NCBI GenBank assembly: GCA_020881915.1
Contig: JAJFPB010000008.1
Coordinates: forward strand, 2,914,001-2,978,000
DNA: 64,000 nt
Reading direction: 5' to 3'
From: Paramyrothecium sp. XJ0827
Taxonomy: Eukaryota; Ascomycota; Sordariomycetes; Hypocreales; Stachybotryaceae
This document shows, piece after piece, positions 11,360 through 22,728 of this stretch. The notes beneath the pieces are model-generated. The model worked only from the letters and a program-made list of their open reading frames with translations. It ran no database searches and had not been told where the DNA came from. The position numbers were made by a program, and so were the translations under genes. How positions within the stretch are numbered: position 1 is the stretch's first letter; each line of letters starts with the position of its first letter.

Positions 11360-12481
11360 ATGGCCGTCGACACGAAAGATGGCCCCCTCAACACGGTCAT
11401 CGTCGTCTTCCTCAGCATTGCGCTCTACAACTTCCTCGAGCTCATTTTGTCCATTCTGGCTACCTTCAAGAGACGCAAAGGCCTCTACTTTTGGAGCTTC
11501 ATCGTGGCAACATGTGGCATAGCTTTCAATGCAGTTGGCTATCTCCTCAGACACCGCGAGGCGGTGCCGCCCAACGCCTACGCAACACTTATCCTCATAG
11601 GCTGGTGCTCCATGATCACCGGGCAGTCCGTCATCCTGTACTCCCGACTCCACATTGTCATGCATAATCAAAAGCGGTTACGTGCTGTGCTGATTATGAT
11701 TATCACCAATGCCGTTTGGCTCCATTTACCCATCATCGTTTTGGTGTATGGTGTGAACTCCAGGAACCCCAATCCGTTCCAGACGCCGTACTCAATCTAC
11801 GAAAAGATACAACTATGCGTCTTTTGCGCGCAAGAACTCATCATCTCTGGGCTTTACATTTGGGAAACCACGAAGCTCCTTCGCCTCGAGAGCACCATAG
11901 GCAATGGCAAAACGCGTCAAGTTATGAACCACTTGATCTATGTCAACATCTTCGTCATGTTGCTGGACTTCACTATCTTGGGCCTCGAATTTGCCAACTT
12001 GTTTGATATACAGACAGCCTGGAAGCCATTTGTTTACAGTGTCAAGCTCAAGCTCGAGTTCAGCATCCTCAACCGCCTCGTCGAACTCACCCGTAACGCC
12101 AGAAGCGGAAACTCCTACTCCAATAGTAGAACAGACCAACGCCACGACGGCGTGGCTTTGGCGACCTTCAAAGGCACGGGCCCTCGACGCTCTGTGGCAC
12201 AACCAATCGACGAGCCCGGCAATTACGAGGTTCACATAGGAAGTGAGGGAGGAAACAAGGATACTTTGAAAGTCCAAGACCCAACTGGAGCTGTCATGAA
12301 GACGACGGAGATCCAGATCCAAACACACAGCCGGAGGAGGAGCAAGGCCAGCTTAGCAGAAAGCGGGACTGGGATACTAGACGAGTCGAAGAGTCAGGAA
12401 GACCGGGGTGCTGAGACAGGGAGTGCATCGTCAGTCTTATCCGAAGGGCGATATGGATATGAGAACCAAGCTTGGCGCTAG
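11360..12481 (+). CDS. Seven-transmembrane fungal integral membrane protein, 373 aa
   Basis: Intronless. The first in-frame ATG is at 11360; the frame is open a little further upstream but without an ATG. The N-terminal 250 residues hold about seven hydrophobic helices: TVIVVFLSIALYNFLELIL, the one in YFWSFIVATCGIAFNAVGYL, TLILIGWCSMITGQSVIL, VLIMIITNAVWLHLPIIVL, IQLCVFCAQELIISGLYI and IYVNIFVMLLDFTILGLEFA, then an amphipathic KLKLEFSILNRLVEL. The last 120 residues are polar, basic and Ser-rich, as expected of a cytosolic tail. The layout resembles a fungus-specific 7-TM family (I think the one catalogued as DUF7703), related in shape to the Pth11/rhodopsin-like receptors. Function is unknown; membrane sensing is a guess. 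Another 7-TM protein of a different subfamily follows 3 kb downstream on the same strand. Confidence 0.8.
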   Translation: MAVDTKDGPLNTVIVVFLSIALYNFLELILSILATFKRRKGLYFWSFIVATCGIAFNAVGYLLRHREAVPPNAYATLILIGWCSMITGQSVILYSRLHIVMHNQKRLRAVLIMIITNAVWLHLPIIVLVYGVNSRNPNPFQTPYSIYEKIQLCVFCAQELIISGLYIWETTKLLRLESTIGNGKTRQVMNHLIYVNIFVMLLDFTILGLEFANLFDIQTAWKPFVYSVKLKLEFSILNRLVELTRNARSGNSYSNSRTDQRHDGVALATFKGTGPRRSVAQPIDEPGNYEVHIGSEGGNKDTLKVQDPTGAVMKTTEIQIQTHSRRRSKASLAESGTGILDESKSQEDRGAETGSASSVLSEGRYGYENQAWR

Positions 12482-15392
12482 GAGAGGGGAATGAGGCGAC
12501 CATGCTTATGACCAACGAGAACGATTTTCTGTCCATGCCCGCAATATCCAAACGTTGTATGACTTGCATCGTGTGGTTGTGTACTGGTAAAAGGGGCGTC
12601 TAGGTTTCCTTTATGGTCGAATAGTTTGACTCCCATTTGCGGTTTGCTGAAAGTGTCCTGCCGTCGACCTCCTTGAGAAGTTGAAGGATATGGTCTCGGT
12701 CCTGGTGTATTGACACCCTGAGCCCCTTCTTTTCGCGCTCAACGTTTCCAAAGCCGAAATTGCAACCACTGACTGAACCAGTGGTGCAGGGTCAAGAAGA
12801 ACTTGGAACCTAACCTTAATCGTAAACTGTATACAGCCAAGTGAACCGTAGATCAAGGTGAACCAGGAAGGTCATGCCGCAGCAGCCATGATGGGTTTCC
12901 TTTCAGCAGCAAAGGCCCCCTTGAAAGATGTCAAACCTGACTAATGGGCTCTCCTTGAAGCAATGAGAATCAGAGACCTCTGTCTTAATAGAAACACCTG
13001 TCAGACTTCATTGTGCATATCAGGAGGAGAATACAACATCGCGGTATTTTCTCACCGTCACTTTGAACACTTCACGAGTCCAAGCATCAGCCACTCCCTG
13101 AACATGTTTCCCTGACGCCTTGAGCGGGGATAAGAGGCCAAGGCTGCCTCGAAGCCAAGTCACAGGATTCGAGATTTCCTTTAGATCCCAACAATCCTTT
13201 AAAGACAAAACTTGCTCTGGTATCTAACCTTCCTATAGAGCCACTACAAGCTTTGGGAGCAAAGATTGTCCTCCGTCCACTAAGAAACTACGAAAAATGT
13301 TTTATCTGCAGCTACTCCTAAAATCATAGGCAGATTATCTCTTATACCCGATCCTAGCACGTCCTTTTCACTGATGCCCCATCGTCATTCTTCTAGTGTT
13401 TTAGCTCATGTAGGAATCCGCTGGCTCCAAATCTGCCGGTACTGGCAGCACTTCACCAACACAACTCGGTTCCAAGACTCTTTTGGCCCGGCCTTTACGC
13501 TTGGACTAATGCCGAAGCCACAACGGCCAAGACTACAAAAACAACCTGGGCGCCGGGATTCCCCATGACGGTAACAATCACAGCCACAACGGTGGCTACC
13601 CCACCGGTGATGGCTGAGATAGTGGCAATTGCTAACAAGTTAATAGCGTGGAGAGTGAGAAAAGTATATTTAGTTGATCGGCATAAATCTTGTTCAGCAT
13701 CTAGATCATCTGAGGGGTTAGAAGGAAACATGTGGATCCGCGGTAAAATCCGAGAACGACCTGGTCGCAAACGATCGCCTGACCGAACGATGAGGCCGTG
13801 CTTCGAAACAATACAAGGATACGACATGAATCAGCATAGATTTTGTGCATCAGCCGACTTTCCGGCTCTAATTAACCTAGTCATTCTATTGTCTGGCACC
13901 ACAGCAGATCCTGTAACTGCTCTGTCATTTCGAGTGAAACTGCTTATGTACGATTCATTAATACTTCCAGCAGGTTGAACCGTGATGATCAGGATGTTTC
14001 AGCGTCTTCGCTATTGGATGGTCGAATTAAAGCTGAAATGAAACCTGAGTCAGATAAAATGATTAGCTACCATTCGACAAGTTAGTTGATGGTGGATGAG
14101 ACACCTTGCGACAGCAAACCTGTTCAGAGACAAGTTTGTGGCATACTAACCCAGCACACCGAGATTTCCGACACGAGAAGAATTAATGCGGTGGAAATTA
14201 CCCTGAAATTCGACTATAGTAACTCTTTTGTACATTCGATATACCTTCTAGAACAGGGATTAACCGAGGGGTCCGAGATGAGAGGTAGAGCTTGGCATTG
14301 CAGTGCAAGCATGGGGTGTCCTTTGTAGCACTAACCGTGGCCGAAGCTGTCATCACTTCTGTTGGATAGATCGGGTCAGAACTTTATACTCTAGATGCTT
14401 AGTTCCTTAGTAGCCACTGTAGTAATCTTCAGTATAAATACTGAAGGAGTCTCAGCAACATCTGTAATTTAGCCCCTTTGCGATGAAGGTCATGGAATGT
14501 GGTTAGATTATTCTCTCATTCATCAAAATCCTGTAAAAAAAAAAGTAGTGCGAGCCGCTAATTCTAGACCGAGAACTTGCCCCGACTTCCCCGGCGGGCA
14601 CTAGGAAGCATTCGCGCGCCGTCGTCTATAGGCTGTAACTTTACCCGATTTCCTGGGGTGGGCGGCAGGGCCATGTTACTAATGCAGATACCCCGGTTTT
14701 GTTTGAAACCCGGAAGAGGAACCGCCTGCTAGCGCTGACCAAAATGCCTCAGTACCCTGCGAACGCCGTGTTAGGTTGCTTCGCCCGAAGTTGGGCAGGC
14801 CTATTGTTGTCCTTAGCCGTTTGGAAATAGCCAGTCACAAAGGGGTAAAGACCTGTGGGCTCGACATGAGGCTTCTATCAATAGCGGTAGCGACTCTAAA
14901 CCTTTCTGTGCGTGAGGTGGCTGCTTAACTATCTTCCTTAGCACAGAAAATAGCTGAAATTTAACAAGGATTAACGTTGACCTGTAGGTATAATTCCTTT
15001 TGCTTCCAGCTCTTCTGGCTAGGGGCAGACTTATCCTTGTTTTATCCTTGTTCTGCATAAACCAGGGCTTTCGCGAAGGGACCGGGTGTAGCTACATGCA
15101 ATGGACTTGACCTCGCAAAAAAACCGAACATCCCTGTGGCTATGGCTTGCCACGGCTTGGGGTTCTTGCTCGCTTGGCCCTTTAAGCCCCTGAGGCAAGG
15201 ATTGGCTGCATCTGCCATTCGTTACCTAATTAACGTGCAGAGTTGATCGCTTGGTGGGCGTTCATACCGACATGATACCCTGGTGATCAGCCAGTTGCTC
15301 TCCTTCAAATATAAGTACAAGCAGGTGGGCCAGCATGCGGCTATCTAGCAATTCCTACTCATCGTCAATCTTCCCAAGAGTGGGACGTGACG
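12482..15392. other. 2.9 kb without a recognisable gene
   Basis: The stretch between the two 7-TM genes. Many stop codons in all frames and AT-rich patches (about 13250-14560). One minus-strand frame near 13495-13827 ends in a hydrophobic, Val/Ala-rich stretch, and the plus strand there encodes a Thr-rich stretch. Neither has a start codon with context or a known fold, so I do not call a gene. Confidence 0.45.
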
Positions 15393-16840
15393 ATGAGCGC
15401 GGCCGAACTCATTGCCCGCGCATGGGCGCCCGGGACAGACTTCCCGGAGCCGATCGAACTGAACTGGCTCTACCATCTGGGTCTTGCGGTGATTTGCATC
15501 CTATGGACTCTGTCGCTCATTGTGGTGGGCCTCCGGTTATATGCTCGGTGGACATCAAAGCAAATCGGCGTCGGTGAGTTTTGAACCGTCGGCGCAAACA
15601 AACACATCCGAGAGCATGGCCTGATACGATTTCGTCTAGATGATTACCTCATGATTGCTGCCATGGCCGTCAATACTGGCTGGTTCTATACATTGATCAT
15701 GTGTAAGTCGAAAAGCCGGTGCAAGACTATGGCTTCTGGCACAGAAACTGACCAAGCGTTTGTCTTATTTATTGGCGAACAGATATGAAAACGTGCTATG
15801 TAGGAATTCACTACTGGAACGTGCAGAAGCTCACGTTGGAACAACAATCTACAGCCAAGCTATACGAGTGGCTCATCATCTTGCTGTACCACCCCATCCT
15901 GGGCTTCGTCAAGGCATCGGTTCTGTGCTTTGACGAACGGATAGCGGGCATCAAGACGTCGCTCCGGTATACGGTGCGGGCCCTCCAGGTCCTCAACGCA
16001 GGCTGCATGATCTCCATCTTCTGCGTCACGCTCTTCCAGTGCAACCCCATCTCGCTCAACTGGAAGCCCGGCTACCGGCGTGTCTGCATCAACAACGTCA
16101 CCTTCAACTACGCCTACAACTCTATCGTCATCGCAACCGACATTGCCGTATTGGCAGTCCCGTTCGTGGCGTTCCTCGGTCTAAAGATGCGGACTCGACT
16201 GAAGGTTGCCATTCTCTGTGTCTTTGCGCTCGGTGGGATGTAAGTTCCAATCCCCAACCTCCTATCCTCTTGGGAGGGGAATATTTGCTGACGTGCGAAT
16301 GAACAAAAATACAGAGTCACCATCATCTCTTGTATTCGCCTCGCTCTCTTGGTCAATTGGTTCGACAAGTTCTACAAGGGCAAAGGCACTCGCGACATCT
16401 ACTACTCGTTTGGCTGGGCAGTCTCGCCTATTGAGTGCAATCTCGCCATCGTCGCAGCCTCCATTCCCGCGCTCTGGCCACTATTCCGCAAGGCCTTCCC
16501 CAGCATGTTCTCGGAACACGGCTATTCGTACCGCGTCGACAATCAGCCAGTAAGCACCCCTCACGCAGCGGCTTTCCGCTCCGATGGCGCCCGCCCCAAA
16601 GGGCGATCACACCCCGACGATATGGACGACGGATTTATGATGGATACGATGCATACCACTGGCCGGGCCGACTGCAGGGTCACAACGCCCACGGGTTCGC
16701 AAGACGGCATGATAGACACCAAGGACGGCATCATGCGCACGACGAACGTGGACATCGAATACGAGGACACGACCAAAGACGACGACGACGGCAGTAGCCG
16801 CGGGGACTTTGGACGGAAGAAAGCAGCATACGGCGTGTAA
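15393..16840 (+). CDS. Rhodopsin-like (Pth11/SAT4-type) 7-TM membrane protein, 408 aa
   Basis: Fungal rhodopsin-domain family, plasma-membrane proteins usually grouped with Pth11-like receptors. ATG 15393. Introns 15574-15639, 15703-15782 and 16240-16314 leave 1227 nt in frame. Helices are visible at HLGLAVICILWTLSLIVVGL, DDYLMIAAMAVNTGWFY, LIILLYHPILGFVKASVLCF, ALQVLNAGCMISIFCVTLFQ, YAYNSIVIATDIAVLAVPFV, KVAILCVFALGGI and the IECNLAIVAASIPALWPLF block. Landmarks of the family are LRLYAR after helix 1, DDYLM, FQCNPISLNW, and the DIYYSFGWA-to-IECNLAIVAASIPALWPL segment. The tail after residue ~310 is acidic and Asp-rich (DDDDG near the C-terminus). Ligand and signalling role are not deducible. 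It is not obviously tied to the lipopeptide genes. Confidence 0.9.
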
Positions 16841-18140
16841 ACATTTATTCACTTCGGTAAAACAGGGTTACAAGGGAGAGAGCAAACCATCGACGTACAG
16901 ACACCATGGCTTATCCTCCATGGGACGAGTCGAGCGCCATGGCGTACATGGTGAGCGCTGTTCCGTACGTATTTGGAGTGGAAAGAAACTTTGCCGGATA
17001 TGCGGCCTCGGACTATAATCCACGAAGATGCAGATAACTCGACTTTTGTTGAACGCTGGTCACTTGAAGCGCGTCCATCTGATAGATCCCAAGCGCCTGA
17101 GGAAGGACATGGTCAGCCACTAGATGAACATCAATTCAGGAGCGATCAAGCCGTGAATGACTGAGGCAGACGACTGCGGGTTGCCCAAGAAGATTACTTG
17201 GCTTATACACAGGCATATCTATATATCTACTGAAGGTAACTGCCGCCCCTTCAGTTGGTCTTCCGGGAGGGTGCTGCGGGAGGGACCGCATGTGCCGGCG
17301 GTGACGATCAGCCATGCACCAACCAAACCCAGGCAGGGCGGACGAGCGGAGGATCAGTGAGTGGCAATTGTTGGAAAAGGGTAGAGGACCCCTGTAAGCG
17401 AGCAGTCTTGGCAGTTACCGAGGAAATTGTGGCTTAACATGATCCATATTATACCCCACACACGCAGTGCCTAGTCGTTTACGAGTCCGACCTCCAATAG
17501 CGGCTGAAATCCCTACTGACTATGGCATGAGCTGACGGGGATAGCAAGGGCTTGGCGACAAGGGCTTGTGTTCGAAGAGCAAAGTCCGAGAGTGCACCGG
17601 TACAGTCTCTCCATGGCGCGATCATGCAAGGACGACTGAGTTCTAGGCATGTTGACATGGCCAGAGCGTGAGACGTCTCCGTCTCTTGACGAGCCACCTG
17701 GCCCTGGCCAACCCAAACCCTGGATGGGCGGAAATTTTGGGAGCCAAAGTGCCTGTCTGTTAAGGCGCGCCATGGCACGGGTACCTTGTTTGGGCTCCGC
17801 AGACGCCAAGCAGCTACTCGAACGAGGTGCCAATACTTTGGGCCCATCACCGTCCCTCATTGCTTGCAGCATGCGATGCGACGCAGCTCCACCCGCCGTC
17901 CCCGCCCAGCCTTTCCCATGTGGCGAGCTATCCTGTCGGTCCACTGTCCTGGTAATCCGGCATTGCATATATACACTAAGAGAGAGCCGCGATATTCCTG
18001 TCCTCTTCTTCTCTGATCAGCTCTCCTTTAGCTCGTCCTCCTCCTCCTCAAAGTAGCGTACGTCGTCAACTCCTTTCCCTCCTCTGCCGGGCATTCATTC
18101 TCTCAATCCATCCCCTGAATTTCGCAGGAGAAAAAAAAGA
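16841..18140. other. Intergenic, 1.3 kb; promoter of the GMC gene at its right end
   Basis: No gene recognised. The last 140 bases before ATG 18141 contain a pyrimidine-rich tract with repeated tcc units (about 18020-18050) and an A-rich stretch directly before the ATG, both usual in fungal core promoters and leaders. Confidence 0.5.
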
Positions 18141-20325
18141 ATGCGTCTCGTCAAGGTCTTGTCAATTGGCGCGTCCATCCTCGGGGTCGTGGAGGGTCTC
18201 CCTCGCCACGCTCACGCCTGGGCCAAGAGACAGGTCACCGAGCTCCGGGATGAATATGACTTCGTTATTGTTGGCGGTGGTACCGCCGGTCTGACCGTCG
18301 CCCACCGTGTATCGGCTGCCTTCCCCAAGAGTGAGTTTGTATTTCCTCGCTATTGTAGAAACAGCAGGGTGACCCATCTGCACAACACCCCCCCGGAACT
18401 CATCCATCCATGAATGCTCACGGACGCCACAACAGGGACTGTCCTGGTTATCGAGTATGGCAAGATTGAGGGAACCGTCGGCTACTTCGACCCGGCCGTG
18501 GATGGTCGTGGTGCTAGCCGTCTGGTCATCAGCTCCCCTCCTGTTGCCAGCGTCAACAACCGCTCTGCCACCGTCATTCTCGGCATGACCGTTGGCGGTG
18601 GATCTGCCGTCAACGGCCAGTTCTTGGACCGTGGCTCTAAATACGACTACGACGAGTGGGCGCGACTTGGAAGCCCCGAGTTCGACGACAGCCCTTTTGC
18701 TTGGGACTGGGACAACTTTGGCCCCTCGTTCAACAAGGTCAGTCTTGTAGTCCCATCCCAGCACGCGAGCCCCCCTTCTAACAAACCACAAGTCCTTCTT
18801 CCTCGCCGAGCCCAGCGATGAGCATGTTGACCAGTACGGCTACACTTGGGATGCCTCGGCCTACGGCGGCGACTCGATCCAGGCCTCGTTTCCGCCCTTC
18901 CAGTGGCCCGTCCAGCGTATGTGACTCCAATAACACTCCTACCGTAAGAATAGAAAAAGATGTTGACTATTATGACTTTCAGGCGTCGGGTTGCAAGCGT
19001 ACGAGGAGTTCGGTCTTGAGACCCGCGTCAGCTGCGACAATGGGGACAAGCATGGCGTCTGCTGGGTTCCATCCGCCCAGAACTCCGAGACCGTGGAGCG
19101 ATCCCACGCCGGTGTCGGTCACTACACCCGGGTTGCCGATTCCCTCCCCAACCTTGATCTCCTCGTTGGACACAAGGTGATTCGCCTGGTAATTGACAAG
19201 GACGAGAAGGTCCCCGCTATTGAGTTCCGCCCTGTTGCCGGCGGTGACGTCCAAACCATCCGCCCCAAGCGCGAGGTCATCCTGTCAGCCGGTGCCATCC
19301 ACACTCCCCAGATCCTGCAACGCAGCGGCATCGCCTCCGCCCAGTATCTCGAGTCCGAAGGCATCGAGCTCGTTGAGGACCTACCCGGTGTTGGCCAGAA
19401 TTTCCAGGACCACTGCGGCACCCCCATCACCTTTTCTTATGATGCTCCTCTCCCCAACGAGGCCGAGATCACTAAGAACGCAACCTTTGCTGCCGAGGCC
19501 GTTGCCCAGTTCCGTGAGCGCCCTGCTCGTGGCCCTTACACGCTTGCCATGGGTAACAGCGCCGCCTACGCCGCTCTCCAGAACGTCACCCCTGAATGGG
19601 AGCGTATTGTCGCCGCCATCCGCGCCCAGATCGAGGACCGCTCCGCCCTCCAGTACCTCCCTGCAACCGCCACCGAGACCGTCCAGGAGGGCTACCTCGC
19701 ACAGCTCGAGATTCTAGCCCAGGCCCTCGAGCACCCCGAGCACCCCATCCTCGAGATGCCCTTTGCTACAGGCCCCGGAACAGCCTTCCTCCTGAAGCCC
19801 CTTAGCCGTGGCTCCGTTGTCCTCAACTCTACTAACCACGATGCCACCCCTATCGTCAACTACGCCACCGGTGCCAACCCTATTGACCTCGAAATCATGG
19901 CAACCTACGTCGACTACTTCCGCCGCATCTACGCTACCGACACCTGGCAGGAGCTCGGCGCCGTCGAGGTCGCCCCCGGTGCCAATGTCACCGCACAAGA
20001 CGCTCTTATTAATTATGTCAAGAACACCGTCATCCAATCACTCATGCACCCTTGCTGCACGGCTGCCATGCTTCCCCGCGAGAAGGGTGGTGTCGTCGAC
20101 TCGAGCCTCTCGGTCTACGGTATCTCGGGTCTCCGCGTTGCCGACTGCTCCATCATCCCTACCGTCCCTGCTGCTCACACAACCACCACGGCGTACGCAA
20201 TTGGTGAGAGGGTATGTCGTCTCCAGCTCCTCATGTTCCTGATCCTTGAAGTCATGGTTGCTAATACTCCGCAGGCCGCCGAGATTATTATTCGCCGGTG
20301 GAAGTGCAGCGCTTCCAGGCCCTAG
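18141..20325 (+). CDS. Secreted GMC-family FAD oxidoreductase (AA3-like), 631 aa
   Basis: Flavoenzyme that oxidises alcohols or sugars and hands electrons to oxygen or quinones. ATG 18141 opens a signal peptide followed by a Lys-Arg site (WAKR). Introns 18331-18435, 18738-18792, 18917-18982 and 20212-20274 give 1896 nt in frame. The FAD-binding fold begins with DFVIVGGGTAGLTVAHR. The GMC loops follow at MTVGGGSAVNGQFLDRGSKY and GAIHTPQILQRSGI. Near the C-terminus come MHPCCTAAMLP, GLRVADCSIIPTVPAAHTTT (with the conserved catalytic His) and AYAIGER. Length fits the family. Codon use is C-rich at third positions compared with the PKS/NRPS genes downstream, so it may be an ordinary flank gene, not a cluster enzyme, although it ends only about 220 bp from the acyltransferase. 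Its substrate cannot be read from the sequence. Confidence 0.93.
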
Positions 20326-20546
20326 ATGCTGAAAATATATGTATATATGCACAAGTACATTTTCTCTTAACCATTATTACTTAGTTCCAGCTGGCCTCTA
20401 CTACGAATAGAAGGGTGCATGGTGACGATCAGATAAACATTCAGTCATACGGTTGATATGGGCTGGGAAGCACACCCGCCACAGCGTTATCTAATTCCTG
20501 AAACAGCCTCGACCAATTTTTATTAGTTTGAGCTACATCACTTCAC

Positions 20547-22028
20547 TCATGACATCCTATTCATGCTTCTCTTCACATGATTCAGAATACCACCAATGAA
20601 CTCGGCTTCATCTACGATGCCCAAACTCCCCGGCCACCAAGAGATAACTATAACTAAACTGCCATTGGCCGTACTAGCGATGTTGACATCGAAAGGTGCC
20701 CCAGTCATATTCCCTGACTGAGATTGTAAGACTGTCTCCACGCGCCAGTTGCTTTGATCTTGACCGGAAAGGTGATTTCCATTGAACAGTCCCAGGTTGC
20801 TCATACCGAAAGATACAGTGGGGGGTTGGGAAGCCCTTTCTTGCAGCCAGCTCCTCATGTCGCGAATGTATTTGACTAAGCCAATCGGCTGGTCTTTACT
20901 AGTGCTGGAAGCCGTGGCAAGGCGACGAGTGCTTTGCTTGGCCCATTCCCAATCCTCGTCAGAAAGACTATCTTCGTTTTTGGATGTCGTCATATTATCA
21001 ATCAGAGTGGAAACCCAGTTGGCCATTATATCTTGCTCTTTGCCTAGAGCTTTGCGGAGGTCTATAGCAGTACCCATTCTGAACTTGCAGTAGTTTTGTC
21101 CACGTAAACTCAATTCATGGTGAAGAGCTTTGCTTATGAGAAGGTTGACTAGACTCGTCAACCGCGCATCGCGACTTCTACAAGCCTGAAGAACACTCTT
21201 AAGAGTTGTGGGTGGTATCAATGCAACTTGGATGGCGGTTGGTGATTTTCCTGGCTCGAGGGCTGGGCGGGGACCAGTCTTCGGGCCGGTCCAGATTTCG
21301 GCCATATCATCCTTCTTGATACCTAGCACAAAAGCAAATCGGCTCGGAAGGAACTCCGTAAGCAGTACTGACAGAAGGTACGTCCATGAGATCGATAACT
21401 TGCCGACATCTTCCACCGCTGGACATGGTGCCGTTGTGGCAGCATGTCCTATTTCTGCTCCGTTCAATGCCCTTAGAAAGGTCTTGTGGAAAGTCAGACC
21501 AGACATTCCGTCTAAGAGAGCATGAGAGAATATAAAGGCCAGGTAAAAGCTTTGCGGCTCGTCTGCCGTCGCACCAATGTAGACATGCCACTGCGGTCTT
21601 TCTCCGGCATCAGGGAGCCTGAGATTATGGACGCAGTCCAGAAAGTCTTTGATCTGGCGCTCTTCATCCTTTTCTCCAAACTTTATCTTTGTAATCTCTA
21701 AGTGCTGAGACCAATCAATGCTATCAACCTGCGCGAGACAGGGATTTTCGCTGTTGCTGTCTATTATAACCGTACTGAGGACGGCGTGCTGCTGAACACA
21801 GTGCTGGAGAGCTCGGAGAATATGCGTATCTAAGGCAGTCCCACCAGTTTTTGAACCGGTATATTTTGCGACAGTGGTGCAAGAATGGGAGATGCCAAGC
21901 TGCTCACTAATGATGAAGCGGCGTTCATTTAGGCCTACTCGAGGGGTCAGGATTGGCAACTGTTGCTGTGAAGTATCAGGACAAGTTCAAAGGGATTTTA
22001 TCTCACTTGCACTTCGAATAGTCTGCAT
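20547..22028 (-). CDS. Acyltransferase of the alcohol-acetyltransferase / condensation-like superfamily, 469 aa
   Basis: HxxxD acyltransferase fold. The catalytic motif is FSHALLDGMSG. A second landmark, SFGMSNLGLFNG, and a PFDVNIAS strand near the C-terminus fit the alcohol-acetyltransferase branch. The long exon (21934-20547) has no ATG near its beginning. A 22-nt first exon at 22028-22007 plus a 72-nt intron (21935-22006, with CTGAC before the acceptor) gives an ATG and a closed 1410-nt frame, so I prefer that start; it is less sure than the rest. The gene is divergent from the P450, sharing a 700-bp promoter. In emericellamide-type clusters an acyltransferase moves the polyketide from CoA to the first NRPS carrier domain. 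That role is inferred here; simple O-acetylation of the product is the alternative. Confidence 0.85.
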
Positions 22029-22728
22029 TTTCTTGGCGAAGAGGTGTGATGAGTTTTGGCGTAGGGATAAACAAGAACGTAAAGCTTGCAGCTGGTTTTT
22101 TACCATCATTGCAATAAAAACGTTGATTGATTCGGCTACTCAAATTGGCTACTCTCTCAGACGCAATGGTCTCTAGAATGAGCAAATATATCGGGTCAAG
22201 TGGGGAGAGGTGCTTGCAGCTATGTCTGGCTCACCGCTGGGAAGTTTCACGCTTCCTGGTACAAGAATCCATGCACGCACGTGCTTTCCAGGGCCGAGAT
22301 CGATGTGATTGTCTTGAAAGGCAGTAAACTCGGTTCACATTTGCATCATGCCACTGAATTTGGTAAGTCTAGCCAATTATCCTAGCAGGGATAGGCCTGG
22401 TCTTCTTGGTTTTTACACCCCTCTTTGCCTATCACCCAGAAGAGGAAGAGTACCAAAGTCGGATTCAAAGCCTATCTGGCTTGTCTACACTAGTTAATGA
22501 CGCAAGTAGTCAGCTGACGGCTGCAAAATATAGCACATATGTGGATATGCGGGCGCTGCTATGCGCAGTACTGAAAGAAGAATAATAGCCCGTTTCGGGT
22601 CTCGAGCCTACGAGAGGGACGTCTCTACATTTGCGTAGAAACTAATCACCAACAGGCTGTGGGATCTCAGATCAATGGCAAAATATTTTCGACTGGATTG
22701 AGTGGAAGCCGCAATTGAGTCTTTCGAA
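22029..22728. promoter_or_regulatory. Divergent promoter region shared by acyltransferase and P450
   Basis: 700 bp between two divergent start codons, hence a likely shared control region. I see no long palindrome or clear TATA box. Several CGG triplets are present, but none forms a convincing paired Zn2Cys6 site by eye. No other gene is supported here. Confidence 0.5.

Noticed and set aside
13495..13827. Minus-strand frame with a hydrophobic Val/Ala-rich end
   Set aside because: Looks like a membrane segment but has no family match that I know and no coherent start; the opposite strand is equally open.
16905..17035. Short plus-strand frame beginning MAYPPWDESS
   Set aside because: About 45 codons, no known family and no supporting context; chance is enough to explain it.
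22702..22728. Start of the P450 nine codons further upstream
   Set aside because: That codon is GTG; the first ATG of the frame is at 22729. The same reasoning moved the starts of the first 7-TM gene and the PKS downstream.
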